NCBI GenBank assembly: GCA_034509755.1
Contig: CM067559.1
Coordinates: 13,994,501 to 14,058,500 of the forward strand
Direction: 5' to 3'
DNA length: 64,000 bases
Source: Anisodus tanguticus
Lineage: Eukaryota; Streptophyta; Magnoliopsida; Solanales; Solanaceae
In this document: one piece after another, positions 44,127 to 55,639 of the stretch
Position numbering within the stretch: the stretch's first letter is position 1
Layout of the letters: every line of letters begins with the position of its first letter
Program-made: the position numbers and the translations under genes
Notes under the pieces: generated by a model
The model's database searches: none
What the model was told of the DNA's origin: nothing
Seen by the model: only the letters and a program-made list of their open reading frames with translations

Positions 44127-45569
44127 ATGTGATAGAGTATGTGTGTCACAAAGACAACACTGAGGTGCTTGTATTATTTAGCAGATTTCAAGATTGTTGG
44201 TCTTGTTTGTATAGTTATTAGACAGATAAGGAGGAAGAGGAAAGTCTGACGAAGAAGAGATGCGGTTTTTGACGTGGTGCATTGTTCACCCCCTATATCC
44301 GATTGCGACAGTTTAGTTGTTTCCAAATATTTTTCATTGTTATAATTGGGTTATATTTAATTGGAATCGATGGGTATGAGTTATATTTTTAACTGGGTCG
44401 GGTCTTAAAATGGGTATTTTGGCAGATTTGAGTTTTTCCTTAAGAGAAGGGTATAATTGAAAAGTTTGATAATGGGAGGGTAATTTTAACCCAAATTTGT
44501 AACGGATGATATTTTTAGTATTTTTTTTTTCAAAATAAAGAGGTATTTTTACCCTTTTCCCAAATAAATAATATAAGAATTTAATGAGGTTCGGTCAAAC
44601 TTATGTAGAGAAAATTTTCTACCATAAATGAGAAGAATTATATAGTATAAAAAATCACCTTTTAATTATTTTTTTTGCACATATCCCACTTCAAACGTGT
44701 GGTGTTTGAATTATGTTTGACAAAATCAAATTTCACATACAATAACTAAAGTTATATATGTATGACGTTTAGTCATTTCTATTTAAAGTTCATGCACATA
44801 AGGGTGAAATGCAATAATAATTAACTGAACTTTAGCTAAATAAAACTTCAAACACAATTTTAAAGTTAGATTTTTTTACAACTAATTTCGGACATAGTAT
44901 GTAAAGTTACCTCAAAGTAGGTATACATACAAAAAGTTTAAAAAGTGAACACAACAAGTTAAAAGATGACATCAATGTTGGTTATCCTTGCACTTTGCCC
45001 ATTTTTACCTTAATCTTTCGGAATTTTTTCATGAGTAAGCCACTTTTAATACTTAATTATTATTTTTATAATTATTTTATTTAATTATAAAATATAACAA
45101 TACTTTACCAATTGTAGCGAATAGTATAATACAAGAGACCAGGCTCAAATCTTTCCTTTTTAGGCTCCAATCTTCCTATTTCTCTCTCTCACCAAGCACA
45201 TCCAAGTCAAGGAAAGCTTCATTAACATTAACAATTAAAAACTTTACAGCTTTGAATTCGAAAAGTGAGTTTTGCGAAATAGATATTTTGGATTTGGTAT
45301 TGTTGCAACGATTGAGACTATGATTTGAAGTTTATATGTCATCTTTGACGGAGTTTGGCGAATATTTGATTTGATTTTTGTTAGAATTTTGATTGAAAGT
45401 CGAAAAGAATTAAGAACAATGCTATTTTTTCCAGATCCCTAAACTATATTGTATGAATTTTATATTTTGAGGTATATTTGTATGTTCAATGAATCACTGG
45501 ATATAAAGTGACATATACACGGCAACTTAATTTCATGAAAGTTGTATATTTTGATCGAATTTTGCTGTA
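44127..45569. other. Intergenic upstream of PRXQ, no gene seen
   Basis: Contains the PRXQ promoter region, with an ABRE-like CACGTC on the minus strand near 44268 but no obvious TATA. The rest is AT-rich and I found no gene. Confidence 0.5.
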
Positions 45570-46461
45570 TAGCTACATAATTTATCCTTTGCTAATTCTG
45601 ATTTTTTTTTGGAGTGCATATTCTCATTAATAACTTGTTTTAAATCTTCTCCATAAATACAAAATTCCACAACTAACACAAAATAGAACCAAAAATCAGG
45701 CAAAGGTCCTAGGAATGAATTGGTTTGCAACAAATCTATGGTTAATTTGTCATTTTTTGTAACACATCTATTAAGTCGTTCAACGTACCCTTTTAACCAA
45801 TTAAACATAATGATTGTATGGAAGAGCCGGAGAAACTTGAGGGCGGAAGATCCTTCAAACTATTAAATGACAAGTGTAAGTGTATTAAGCTAGAAAACAT
45901 ATCTATACCAAAGTAACTAGGGATTCTACCAATAATATTAGCAGAAATGATAGAGAAAGTTTGGAAGACTAGAATCACTTTTCTGACTTTCTAGTAGTTT
46001 TCATGGTAAGACTGATTATTATCTAAGTGAACACTGTATACAGTTGTCATACCATAGAAAATATCACTAGAAATTGAATTGAACTCATTATCGTTCAGAA
46101 GAATTTTCTGTAATGAATTCAACTCACCCAAACTGGGGAGTGATCCATTGAATTGCACATCAAAGACTTGCAATTTTGTAAGGTTCTTCATGTCTGGTGG
46201 AAGAGAACCTCTCAACTCTTGATTCTCAATTTGTATTCTACTCATAAGACTATCTTTGCTACAACTAACTTTCTCTCACTTACAGGGATCCGGGTCATCC
46301 CAACTGAATGAACCCGGAGGGTTGATTCGTTTCATCAATTCTTGCATTACTGGAGCATATGTAGTACTTTTATGAGAGTATACAGAGGCAACATACAAGA
46401 AGAGTATGTAAACTTTCGAAAAGACTTTAAAACAATAATTAATAGATAAAAAGTAGAGCAA
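45570..46461 (-). pseudogene. TMK-type receptor kinase LRR fragment, copy A
   Basis: On the minus strand from 46461: a signal-like hydrophobic start, VMQELMKRINPPGSFSWDDPDPCK then a stop, then SRIQIENQELRGSLPPDMKNL, leucine-rich repeats, and GRIPSYFGIDMFSSLIHLHL. These match the extracellular region of TMK (transmembrane kinase) receptors, where the usual text is SW.DPDPCKW and RIQIGNQ.LKGTLPP. After GPLPDF the LRR match ends abruptly in AT-rich sequence; half of the LRR domain, the membrane span and the kinase are absent. Several stops break the frame. Confidence 0.85.
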
Positions 46462-46599
46462 TTAGATGAAAAGAGCTATACCCATACTTATTAATAGTTT
46501 ATTTTTATTATTAACGTTTCTTAAGAGTCAAATATTTTTATTTTAACATGGAGATCTATAATTTTAGATACATGCTAGGAGAAAAAATTAAAACAAACA

Positions 46600-47536
46600 T
46601 TTAATAATGCAAATAAAATGCACGCATATAGAACGGGTGTAGCATGTGATGAGAAAATACTATTAGAAGTTCAAAATAAATCAGAAATTCTACTAGTAAT
46701 AATAACTTGTTTTAAATCTTCTCCATAAATTCAAAATTTCACAACTAACACAAAATAGAATAAAAAATTAGGAAAAGGGCCTAGAAATGAATTGGCTTGC
46801 AACAAAAGTATGATTAATTGGGTCATGTTTTGTATCATGTCTATTGAGCAGTTCAACGTATCCTTTTGATCAATTAACCATAACGATTGTATGGAAGAGT
46901 CAAAAAAGGTCGAGGACAGAGGACCCTCCAAACTGTTAAATGACAAATGTAAGTGTATTAATCTAGGAAACATATCTATATCAAAGTAATTAGAAATTCT
47001 ACCAATAATATTGGCGAAACTGGCTAAAAATGTCTGAAGACTAGAAGCACGTTTCAGACTTTCTAGTAGTTTCCATGGTAAGAATTGATTATTATCCGAG
47101 TCAACACTATATATAGTTGTCATACCATAAAAAATGCTAGGAATTGAACTCATTATTGTTCAGATGAATCTTCTGTAATGAGTTCTACCGAGCCAAACTG
47201 GAGAGTGGTCTAGTGAATCCATTGAATTGCACGTCAAAGACTTGCAATTAATTATGTAAGATTATTCATATTTGGTGGAAGAAAACCTTTCAACTTTTGA
47301 TTCCCAATTTGAATTCTAGTCACACGACTATTCTTGCTACAACTAACTTTCTCTCACTTATAGAGTTCTGGGTCATCCCAACTGAATGTTTGTTTCATCA
47401 ATTCTTGTATTACTGCAGCGTCTGTAAAACTATCATAAGAGTATACAGAGACACCGTACAAGAAGAGTAAGTAAAATACATGAGAAATACATTGAAAGAA
47501 TTTAAAACCATAATTAATAAGTAAAAGGTAGAGCAA
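46600..47536 (-). pseudogene. TMK-type LRR fragment, copy B, with spacer
   Basis: Same organisation as copy A, shifted by about 1075 bp: hydrophobic start at 47536, ELMKQTFSWDDPELYK, then LRR text SIPSIFYGMTTIYSVD and NIIGRISNYFDIDMFPRLIH. It ends at the same point (GPFPNFLFYFVLVV). The spacer to copy A (46600-46740) contains the words AATAAAATGCACGC and CTAGTAATAATAACTTG. It has a deletion of about 9 bp after FSWDD relative to copy A. Confidence 0.85.
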
Positions 47537-47689
47537 ATAGATGAAAAGGAGCTATATCCATATTTATTAATAGTTTATTTTTATTATTAACATTTCCTAA
47601 TTGTCAAATATTTTTATTTCAACATGGAGATCAATAATCTTAGATACATGCTAAAGGAGAAAAAATCAAAATAAATATCTAATAATGTA

Positions 47690-48432
47690 AATAAAATGCA
47701 CACATGTAGCACGTGATGAGAAAATATTATTAGTAGTTCAAAATAAATCATGAATTCTACTAGTAATAATAACTTGTTTTAAATATTCTCCATAAATGCA
47801 AAATTTCACAACTAACACAATAGAATAAAAAATCAAGTAAAGGGCCTAAAAATGAATTGCCTTGCAACAAGAGTATAGTTAATTAGGTCATGTTTTGTAT
47901 CACAACTATTGAGTCGTTCAACATACCATTTTTATCAATTAACCATAAGGATTGTATGGAAGAGCCGAAAAAGCTCGAGGACAGAGGACCCTTCAAACTG
48001 TTAAATAATAAATGTAAGTGTATTAAGCTAGGAAACATATCTATACCAAAGTAATTAGGGATTCTACAAACAATATTAGTGGAAATGGCTGAAAAAGTCT
48101 GAAGACTAATAGCACTTTTCAGACTTTCTGGTAGTTTCCATGGTAAAACTGATTATTATCTAAGTCAACACTGCATAGAGTTGTCATACCATAGAAAAAA
48201 TCGCTAGGAATTGAATTGTACTCATTATCGTTTAGAAATATTTTCTGTAATGAGTTCAACTCAGCCAAACTGGAGAGTGAATCCATTGAATTGCACGTCA
48301 AAGACTTGCAATTCTGTAAGGTTCTTCTTGTCTGGTGGAAGAGAACCTTTCAACTCTTGATTCCCAATTTTAATTCTATTCGCACGACTATTTTTGCTAT
48401 AACTAACTTTTTCTCACTTATAGGGTCTCGGG
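47690..48432 (-). pseudogene. TMK-type LRR fragment, copy C, 3' part
   Basis: The LRR portion of the third unit (SLAELNSLQKIFLNDNEYNS, SDFFYGMTTLCSVDLDNNQF) with the same downstream end and spacer. The unit is cut at 48432 by the solo gypsy LTR; its 5' part resumes at 51472. Confidence 0.85.
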
Positions 48433-51400
48433 TGTCACGACCTAAATTACTAAGTCGTGCGGGCACCTACCATTTCTCACCTCGGTAGGCGAACTCGTCC
48501 CTTAAAGATTCACCTAATAACATAAATAAATAATAAGAATAGTAAATCTCTAAAAATATATATATGTGATAATGTGGAATACAACAACACCCCAAGGGAG
48601 CTGATTTGAATAGTACAAGAGCTTCTAAGTATACAACTTGAATAAAAGTTACAACTACAACATGAATACACTTTTGTTTAGAAAGAGAATTAAACAGACA
48701 ATCTAGATGAACTTCATGGGATCCTTGAAGGCTAACCAAATCTCGGTGAAGTTCCTGTAACAACTCTACACCCCGAAAAAGGTGTAGCAAGAGTAGTATC
48801 AATACAAACACTATGTACTGGTAGGTATCATAGACCGAAAATAGTTAGCTAACATATATATAAGAAAAAAACTAAAGGATAGACATGCTTGCAATCAAGT
48901 ATAAGTAATATCACAGTCCAGAAATAATCAGCCCAAGTATAGAGAGTCTAGTCAGAATCTAAGTAATACGAAAATGAAGTAATTACTAAGCATACCCATA
49001 TAAAATTTGTAATAAGGTGAATTACACTAGATCTTAGTAGTATATAGTCATAGCCTAGGTGGAATCTCTAGTCCTCAAATCCATCAAGTGTCTAAGTAAA
49101 ATATTAACAAGAAAACACCAACTCAATGAATTAACAATTAAGGAATCAAGGTTGAACTGCATAACGCAATATAATGAAAAAAACAACCATAATCAGAGAT
49201 ATGAGTGGATGTAATGTGAATGTCTATGTGATGTAATGTAATGTAATGCAATGCAATGCAATGCACTGGCCAATTGTCTCCTGTCATACATAAATGCTTC
49301 GGGCAAAATATATCATTTTTCCAGCAATCATGACCTATGGAGGACCCGCGAAGTCCATGTACCAGTCACTCCATATCACACAGCCTAGAGTGACTCTTCC
49401 ACCTACCACACCGCTAGCCATTCAGTATCACTCAGCATAGAATGTCTATGCAATCAATATGTCATAAGAATCAATGTTGTTTCTTTCTCAATTATTACCA
49501 TCACACCAATCACAAGTAATATTAATGTATTGCGACATCACCATCACGCCAATCATATGTAATGTCAATGTATCATGGAAATGAGGATGAATGCATGTAC
49601 GAATGTCAAATTCAATACTAATCATGAGATGAATAAACCTAACATCATCTGTAAATCAATTACCAATCTGACATGATTCCCAAATATGTACAATACCATG
49701 TCCAGAATACTTTTTCTTTGGACCACATCGATAACAATAATTATACATGTAAGAGAGGCCATACAGAATAAGCACGTAACAAATACTATAATAGGAATCC
49801 TAAGATATTTCATTGTCCCTCTTGCCATTATTAATGTCAAGTCACAGTTCATAACAATGATTCATGTAGAGTGCGTATGAATGATATGCATGTATCAATC
49901 TCAAATGTAAATCATAATCAATTCCCAATCGGGCCACACATGGACACATCTCACAATATCAGTATCAAGTCAAGTATGTTTCTCTATCCATGATAATACC
50001 AAGATGAATGATAAGATAAATATATCACAAGTACGGTATGGCAACTACGTATAAGTCCAACAATCATAAAAAGGCAACAAGTCACAAACAGTTAACAGTA
50101 TCCAACCTAAGTAATCCATCCCAACTTCATAGCCAGAGGCTTACATGCTTTATCAAACAATATCTAACTATACATACGCTTCGGTAAGTCTCACAAGAAG
50201 GTAAGCCATAACCTACTTGAAATGTCGAACGAGAGTCACAACGAATCAAACTTGCGCCTTGTCCTTCCATGGATCACGGTCGTACTCAAAGTCTAATATT
50301 ATGAAGTCTGAGTTAGAAAAGGAAATCAAAATATTACACTATCCTTCGAACCCAATACAACTATAGGAGAAAGGGGGAAACATGCTCATAGGGGTAAAAC
50401 GATCAATTCAGAGGTGAAACATGAAATTCAAGGTGATAGGAGTTCAATATTATCAATTTCTTGCTAAAATAACTCAAGATTAGGTCAATTTCACCATACA
50501 AACAAAACCTCCAATTTTGGGTATGAACCCTAGTTTTTTCAATAATTAATTTTATCAAAAAAAAGGAAAGATTCAAGCCTAACAACTATTACTGAGTGAA
50601 CCCCATGCTTAGAATAGTAAAACCCATAAATCAATTTCCATTTTTAAGCTTAATCATCAAACAAACCCTAACTAGATTGAACTATTCTTTCCCAATTAGA
50701 TTTTTAGGTTGTTTCTACCATTAATTCAACATAAGGAAACTAAGTGAAGGTAATACAAGGTTAAGAAAACTTACCACAAGAAAAAATCACTTAAGTATAC
50801 TTGAAATCGTCTTATGAGTGCTTTGGAGGTGTATTTTCGAAATGAGGAAGTGTTGTGTTTAATGATACTTAAAAAGTAATCTGGAAATCCCGTCGTCCGC
50901 TGCAACGGACCCGCGCCAGTAGTCCCAAGTCTAAACTCAAAAAGCTCATTTCTGTGGATCCTTCATCCACTGCAGCGGTCCCTATCCGTTGGGGCGCACT
51001 AAGGCCTGTCCCAACGAATACACCAAAAAATAAGAAATTCCATACTTATTCAATTTCAATCCGAAATCTGATAATCACCTGAGACCTCCCCGACATAAAC
51101 CAGATATGTATATATATGCGAAAGCATGCTACAAACTCAGTCGAGGTCTTGGAATTTCCATTGGAGTTCTAATTCTGCGAGTCAACCCTCAACAGGCTAA
51201 ACTAGTTTTCCAACCAATAGCCAAAGTGCTCCCGAGGGACTCGGGAATCGAACCAACTATCCCACCAAATCATAATAACCCTCCGGACCTTACAAAATCG
51301 ATAACATTCTGAAAAAGGTCTATCTACACATAAGTCAACGATTGATCAACACTTCCACTCTTTAAGGTTCTAATTTCTCAACTTCTACTAGAATCGTCTA

Positions 51401-51471
51401 ACAACTTTGTGAATCGAGTCAACAGGGGTAAAATAGTTAAGATACACGTAACGACGAAATTGGTCATTACA
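48433..51471 (-). mobile_element. Solo Ty3/gypsy LTR, 3039 bp, inside TMK copy C
   Basis: Minus-strand ends are TGTAATGACC and GGTCGTGACA, i.e. TG...CA with partial inverse symmetry. The 3' end GTCGTGACA is the same as in the gypsy LTRs at 52586 onward, where it is followed by a primer site. No internal region is present, and the flanks are the two halves of one TMK unit, so this is a solo LTR formed by recombination. A candidate 5-bp target duplication is degenerate (TCGGG left, CCGAT right; copy A has CCGGG at that site). No coding frame is supported inside. Confidence 0.75.
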
Positions 51472-51800
51472 CCGATCATCCCAACTGAGTGGACTCGGGT
51501 GGTTGATTCTATTCATCAATTCTTGCATTACAACAGCGTTGTAGTACTATCATGAGAGTATACAAAGACAACGTACAAGAAAAGTATGTAAAACACATGA
51601 GAAATACAATGAAATAATTTAAAACAATAATTTAATAGGTAAAAGGTAGAGAAAATATATGAAAAAGAGCTATACCCATACTTATTGATAGTTTATTATT
51701 ATTATTAACGTTTCCTAAGAGTCAAATATTTTTATTTAAACATGGAGATCAATAACTTTAGATACATGCTAAAGGAGAAAAAAAGTTAAAAAATATTTAA
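51472..51800 (-). pseudogene. TMK copy C, 5' part
   Basis: Continues directly from copy C: GATCATCCCAACTGAGTGG and the complement of the ELM-type start lie right after the LTR, then the hydrophobic start and upstream flank, as in copies A and B. Confidence 0.8.
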
Positions 51801-52585
51801 TAATACAAATAAAATGCACGCATGTAGCACGTGGTGAGAAAGTATTATTATTAGTTCAAAATAAATTAGGAATTCTACTAGTAATAATTACTTGTTTTAA
51901 ATCTTCTCCGTAAATGTAAAATTTCACAGCTAACACAAAGTAAAATAAAAAAATCAGGCAAAGGTGCTAAAAATGAATTGATTTGTAACAAAAGTATGGT
52001 TAATTGAGTCATGTTTTGTATCACTGCTATTGAGCCATTTAACGTACCCTCTTAACCATTTAAACATAACGATTGTATGAAAGATCTCGAAAAGCTCGAG
52101 GGCAGATGATCCTCCAGTTAAATGGAAAGTGTAAGTGTATCAAGTTAGGAAACATATGTTTACCAAAGTAATTAGGTATTCTATCAATAATATTAGGAGA
52201 AATGGCAGAGAAAGTCTAAAGACAGGCACTTTTCATACTTTCTGATAGTTTTCATGGTAAGAACTGATTATTATCTAAGTTATTATGTATAGAGTTGTTG
52301 TACCATAAATAATCGCTAGGAACTGAATTGAACTCATTATCGTTCATAAGAATTTTCTATAATGAGTTCAACCCAGTCAAACTGGGGAGTGACCCAGTGA
52401 ATCCATTGAATTGCATGTCAAAGACCGGCAATTCTATAAGGTTCTTCATGTATGGAGGAAGAGAACATTTCAACTCTTGATTTCAATTTGATTCTAGGAA
52501 CACGACTATCCTTGCTACAACTTACTTTGTCTCACTTACAGGGATTTGGATCATCACAACAGAATGAATTAGAAGGGCGGATTTG
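51801..52585 (-). pseudogene. TMK-type LRR fragment, copy D
   Basis: Fourth unit: the spacer words at 51810, then the LRR region with its usual landmarks (ACTCATTATCGTTCATAAG, TGCATGTCAAAGACCGG). It is cut at 52585 by the gypsy tandem array, within the short stretch that corresponds to SFSWDDPD. The five bases ATTTG at 52581-52585 would be the left target duplication of that insertion. Confidence 0.82.
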
Positions 52586-53786
52586 TGTAACATCCCGTAC
52601 TTTCGAGTCACGGTTTGAACCGCTAAACGTATGTAAAATTGCTAGGCATGTGTAAATAGATCCGAGCGTTGGGAAAATTTTGGATCATATTTACGTATGC
52701 TAATAAAGAGTTTAGCATATAAAAAGGATGAAACTCCGAAATAATTTTGGATGCAACAAGTGTGACGACGGGGCTCAGAAATAAATTTGGTATGTGCATA
52801 AAGAAATTATGGACTAGTGTCATATCACAAATTATGACATTGAATATATGAAGGTCTTATGAGTTATCAAGGTTTAAGTGAATTGGGATCACAAAATTAA
52901 TTATGTGTGTGATTGATTAATTGATTTAAGTGGAGGGGATAATAATAGTGGGGGCGTGTACGTGTGGCTTTAAAAGAAAAGGTTCTAAATGACTAAGGTG
53001 TAGTACTAAGTGCTGGCAGCAAATCAGAGAAGCCAAAATAAATAAGTCTAAACCATTTAATGGAGGGCAGCTCGTGAAATTGATAAGTGGGAGACCAAAT
53101 CATAACTTTCATTAATTGCTTTTAAGGCATCTTTTAAGAGGGAATTTATATCTTAGTTTTGGGGAAACAAATGACAACGTCCACCAATTCTCCTTAGCAT
53201 CCCATTTTAATATACCACCCAATTCTCCAGGTTGTAATTATTTCAAGAAGCAGCAAAATGAATCCAATAATTTTCCATTCAAAAAACGTACCAAACACCC
53301 ACTTTTCGTTCCAGTTACAAGAAAAAAGAAATTGATCATCTTCACTGTTATAAACTCGATATGGTGTTCTGGGAATTAATGGCAGTGACTCGGGTTCTCC
53401 ACTTTTAGATTTTTATGCGAAATTGTTCTAGCAAATTCAATACAGGAGTTATTGAAAGGACAAAATTTGAGGTATGTTAAAACAAATTATTTCTTTCTTT
53501 TGGCATGTTCCATGTACTAAAATATAACAGTGATATTGCTCCATAATTTATTCTACTCCTAGTAGTTAAGAATATTCATGTTATTGATTCCTATGCTAAA
53601 AACATGTCTAAATATATTTCTAAGTCCTTATTAAGACATACGGAAAGGATGTTGATGTTTCCAATGTTAGCCAAAGGTATAAAGGTATTATGTCATCCGT
53701 TGAGATTGGAATATTGTGTTATCATTCATGCATTTTTATTTGCATTGCATTCATTTATTACCCTGGACCACTTGTGTTATGCACAC

Positions 53787-53860
<74 letters not shown>

Positions 53861-54711
53861 GAGGAATGGGAAAAAATAAAGGCGTTATATATGCACACCA
53901 CTCCGCAATTTGGTACGGACTATCACAAAAAGAGCATGAAGAGGCCAATATGATGTGATGTCCTTGTGTGGCGACATAACCTGATGCCCACAGAGGCGGT
54001 TATGGGAGGATTCCTGTGTGGACATTAGTATACCACATTTGCATTATGCGTACATTCATTAATCATTACATGGTATGGTGCCCACAGAGGTTGTTATGGT
54101 AAGGAAGATGCCCGATGAGGCCGATGTATATGTATACCGCATTGTGCATAACATTTAAGCATATGTATTAGAGCCCTCAGAGGCATTTACTGTTGGTCAG
54201 TTGTTTCTGTTTCAGTTGTTGTTATATCCCTATTATACTATTATTCATGCCTGACATACTCAGTACATCAGTCGTACTGACGTCCCTTTTGTCGGGGGAC
54301 ACTGCGTTTCATGCCCGCAGGTTCAGTTAAAGAGGGTGACGGTTCACGCTAGTAGGTTGCTGGTTCAGCTGATATTAGAGCACTATATTTGTTCCAAAGT
54401 TGAAATTTGGTTGTGATACAGTACTTTTGCATACGCATAACGGCATGGCGGGGTCCTGTCCCATCCTTGTGATGCCATGTATTCTTTAGAGGCTTGTAGA
54501 TATGTGTCCTATGGGTGTTAGTCATGTACGGCCTCGTCGGCCTTGGTATGGGTATGTATGTATGAAAATTGGATTTCTGGATAAAGATTTTCTATAAGCT
54601 TTTTCGGCTTAGTCCGTAACTATTTATGATTAGATGTTAAATATATCAATGGCGGTACCCGGCTGGCGGGATCCGGGTGCGTGTCGCGGCCCTCCGATTT
54701 GGGTCGTGACA
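52586..54711 (+). repeat. Gypsy array LTR1
   Basis: 2126 bp. It differs from LTR2 mainly by a long (AT)n at 53789-53857, which accounts for the 53-bp length difference. It contains the ACTCAGTACATCAGTCGTAC block common in this LTR type. Confidence 0.93.
53789..53857. repeat. (AT)n microsatellite, expanded only in LTR1
   Basis: About 34 AT units. LTR2 and LTR3 have only a short TATGGTATATATATG at this place, so the expansion happened after the array formed. Confidence 0.97.
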
Positions 54712-55639
54712 AACTTGGTATCAGAGCATGTCTGTCCTAGGGAGTCTACAAGCCGTGTCTAGTATAATCTTGTTTATGGGTATGTTGTGCACCATACTTA
54801 TAAACAGGAGGCTGTCTGACATTTAGGGATGATTTCTATTCTTTCATCTCGTAAATCATGAAGTAGAGCTGAGTTTTAAGAATTCGAGTTTAACGAGTGC
54901 CTGTTACGGTTTTGGTAACGCCGATTACCAAAAAGACTTCGGTTAGTTTGTACTCGTAGCCAGTAAATGAGCAATTTCTACCAAGATGATGGATACGCCA
55001 GAAGGGGCAGTCTTATTGTTAAAAATTCGAAATTATGAGAAGTTGTCTCACTCATATACGAAAGATGGAAGAAATAATGCAAGCCTGGAAAGCGAAATGT
55101 TTAGTAAGGTAAACGAAGTACTAAGCATCGGAACGCAGGAGATTGTAAGGATTTTTCCTTGTAGACCTTATCATATTTACGATTACAACAGTACCTTCTT
55201 CTAGAAAGATTATGATAAGCAGGGAGATTGAAGTTGGATTGAGTTTAAATACGAGTGTTATGCTGACCACTGAGGACGAGAAGTATGACACAATCAAAGG
55301 ATGGTGGTAGGGAATATGGAAACAATTAATGGAATGATATGATTAAGTATCAAGGCATAAATGTTTTCCGCTTAGTGACGAATAGAATGAAGGATTACAA
55401 CAAGATGGTTATGCGGGTCTCACAAAGGTATGATTATTCTAGAACGGCGTAAGGATCAGTGGTGGAGGAGGGACAGAAGGAACTCTTCGGTCAAAGGTGG
55501 CGATTCTCGGGTGTTCAAGAAGGGAGTATGAGAAGTCTGATGTAGTGAGTTATAAAGGTAGTTGTATTCGCTGGTTACACGAAAAGGATTAGATATATCA
55601 TCCCAACATTCGAGGATGAATATTTCTAAGGGGGGAGGA
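54712..55639 (+). mobile_element. Internal region 1 of the gypsy array
   Basis: 928 bp from primer site to polypurine tract. The only frame of note is 54986-55204. No protease, RT, integrase or zinc-knuckle motif is present. Confidence 0.85.
54986..55204 (+). CDS. 72-codon ORF shared by both internal regions
   Basis: A small frame starting MMDTPEGAVLLLKIRNYEKL and ending HIYDYNSTFF. The copy at 57986-58204 has the same length and differs at three residues (A to T, N to D, N to S). It is hydrophilic with many Lys, Glu and Ser and has no recognisable domain. It could be a gag relic or a chance frame. A second ATG one codon later is possible. Confidence 0.3.
   Translation: MMDTPEGAVLLLKIRNYEKLSHSYTKDGRNNASLESEMFSKVNEVLSIGTQEIVRIFPCRPYHIYDYNSTFF

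Noticed and set aside
51230..51260. Possible tRNA because of GAATCGAACC-like text
   Set aside because: No acceptor stem, anticodon loop or D-arm can be folded around it.
48433..51471. DNA transposon with short terminal inverted repeats
   Set aside because: The end GTCGTGACA is identical to that of gypsy LTRs here that have primer sites, so a solo LTR is the simpler reading.
53116..53379. 87-codon frame repeated in gypsy LTR1 (53116) and LTR2 (56171)
   Set aside because: It lies in the LTR and is preserved only because the copies are recent; LTR3 already has a frameshift there (one A fewer near 59350).
53604..53958. Open frames full of Tyr-Ile repeats on both strands, also at 16942-17292 and 36465-36755
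   Set aside because: They are translations of (AT)n microsatellites, with no conserved flanking protein.
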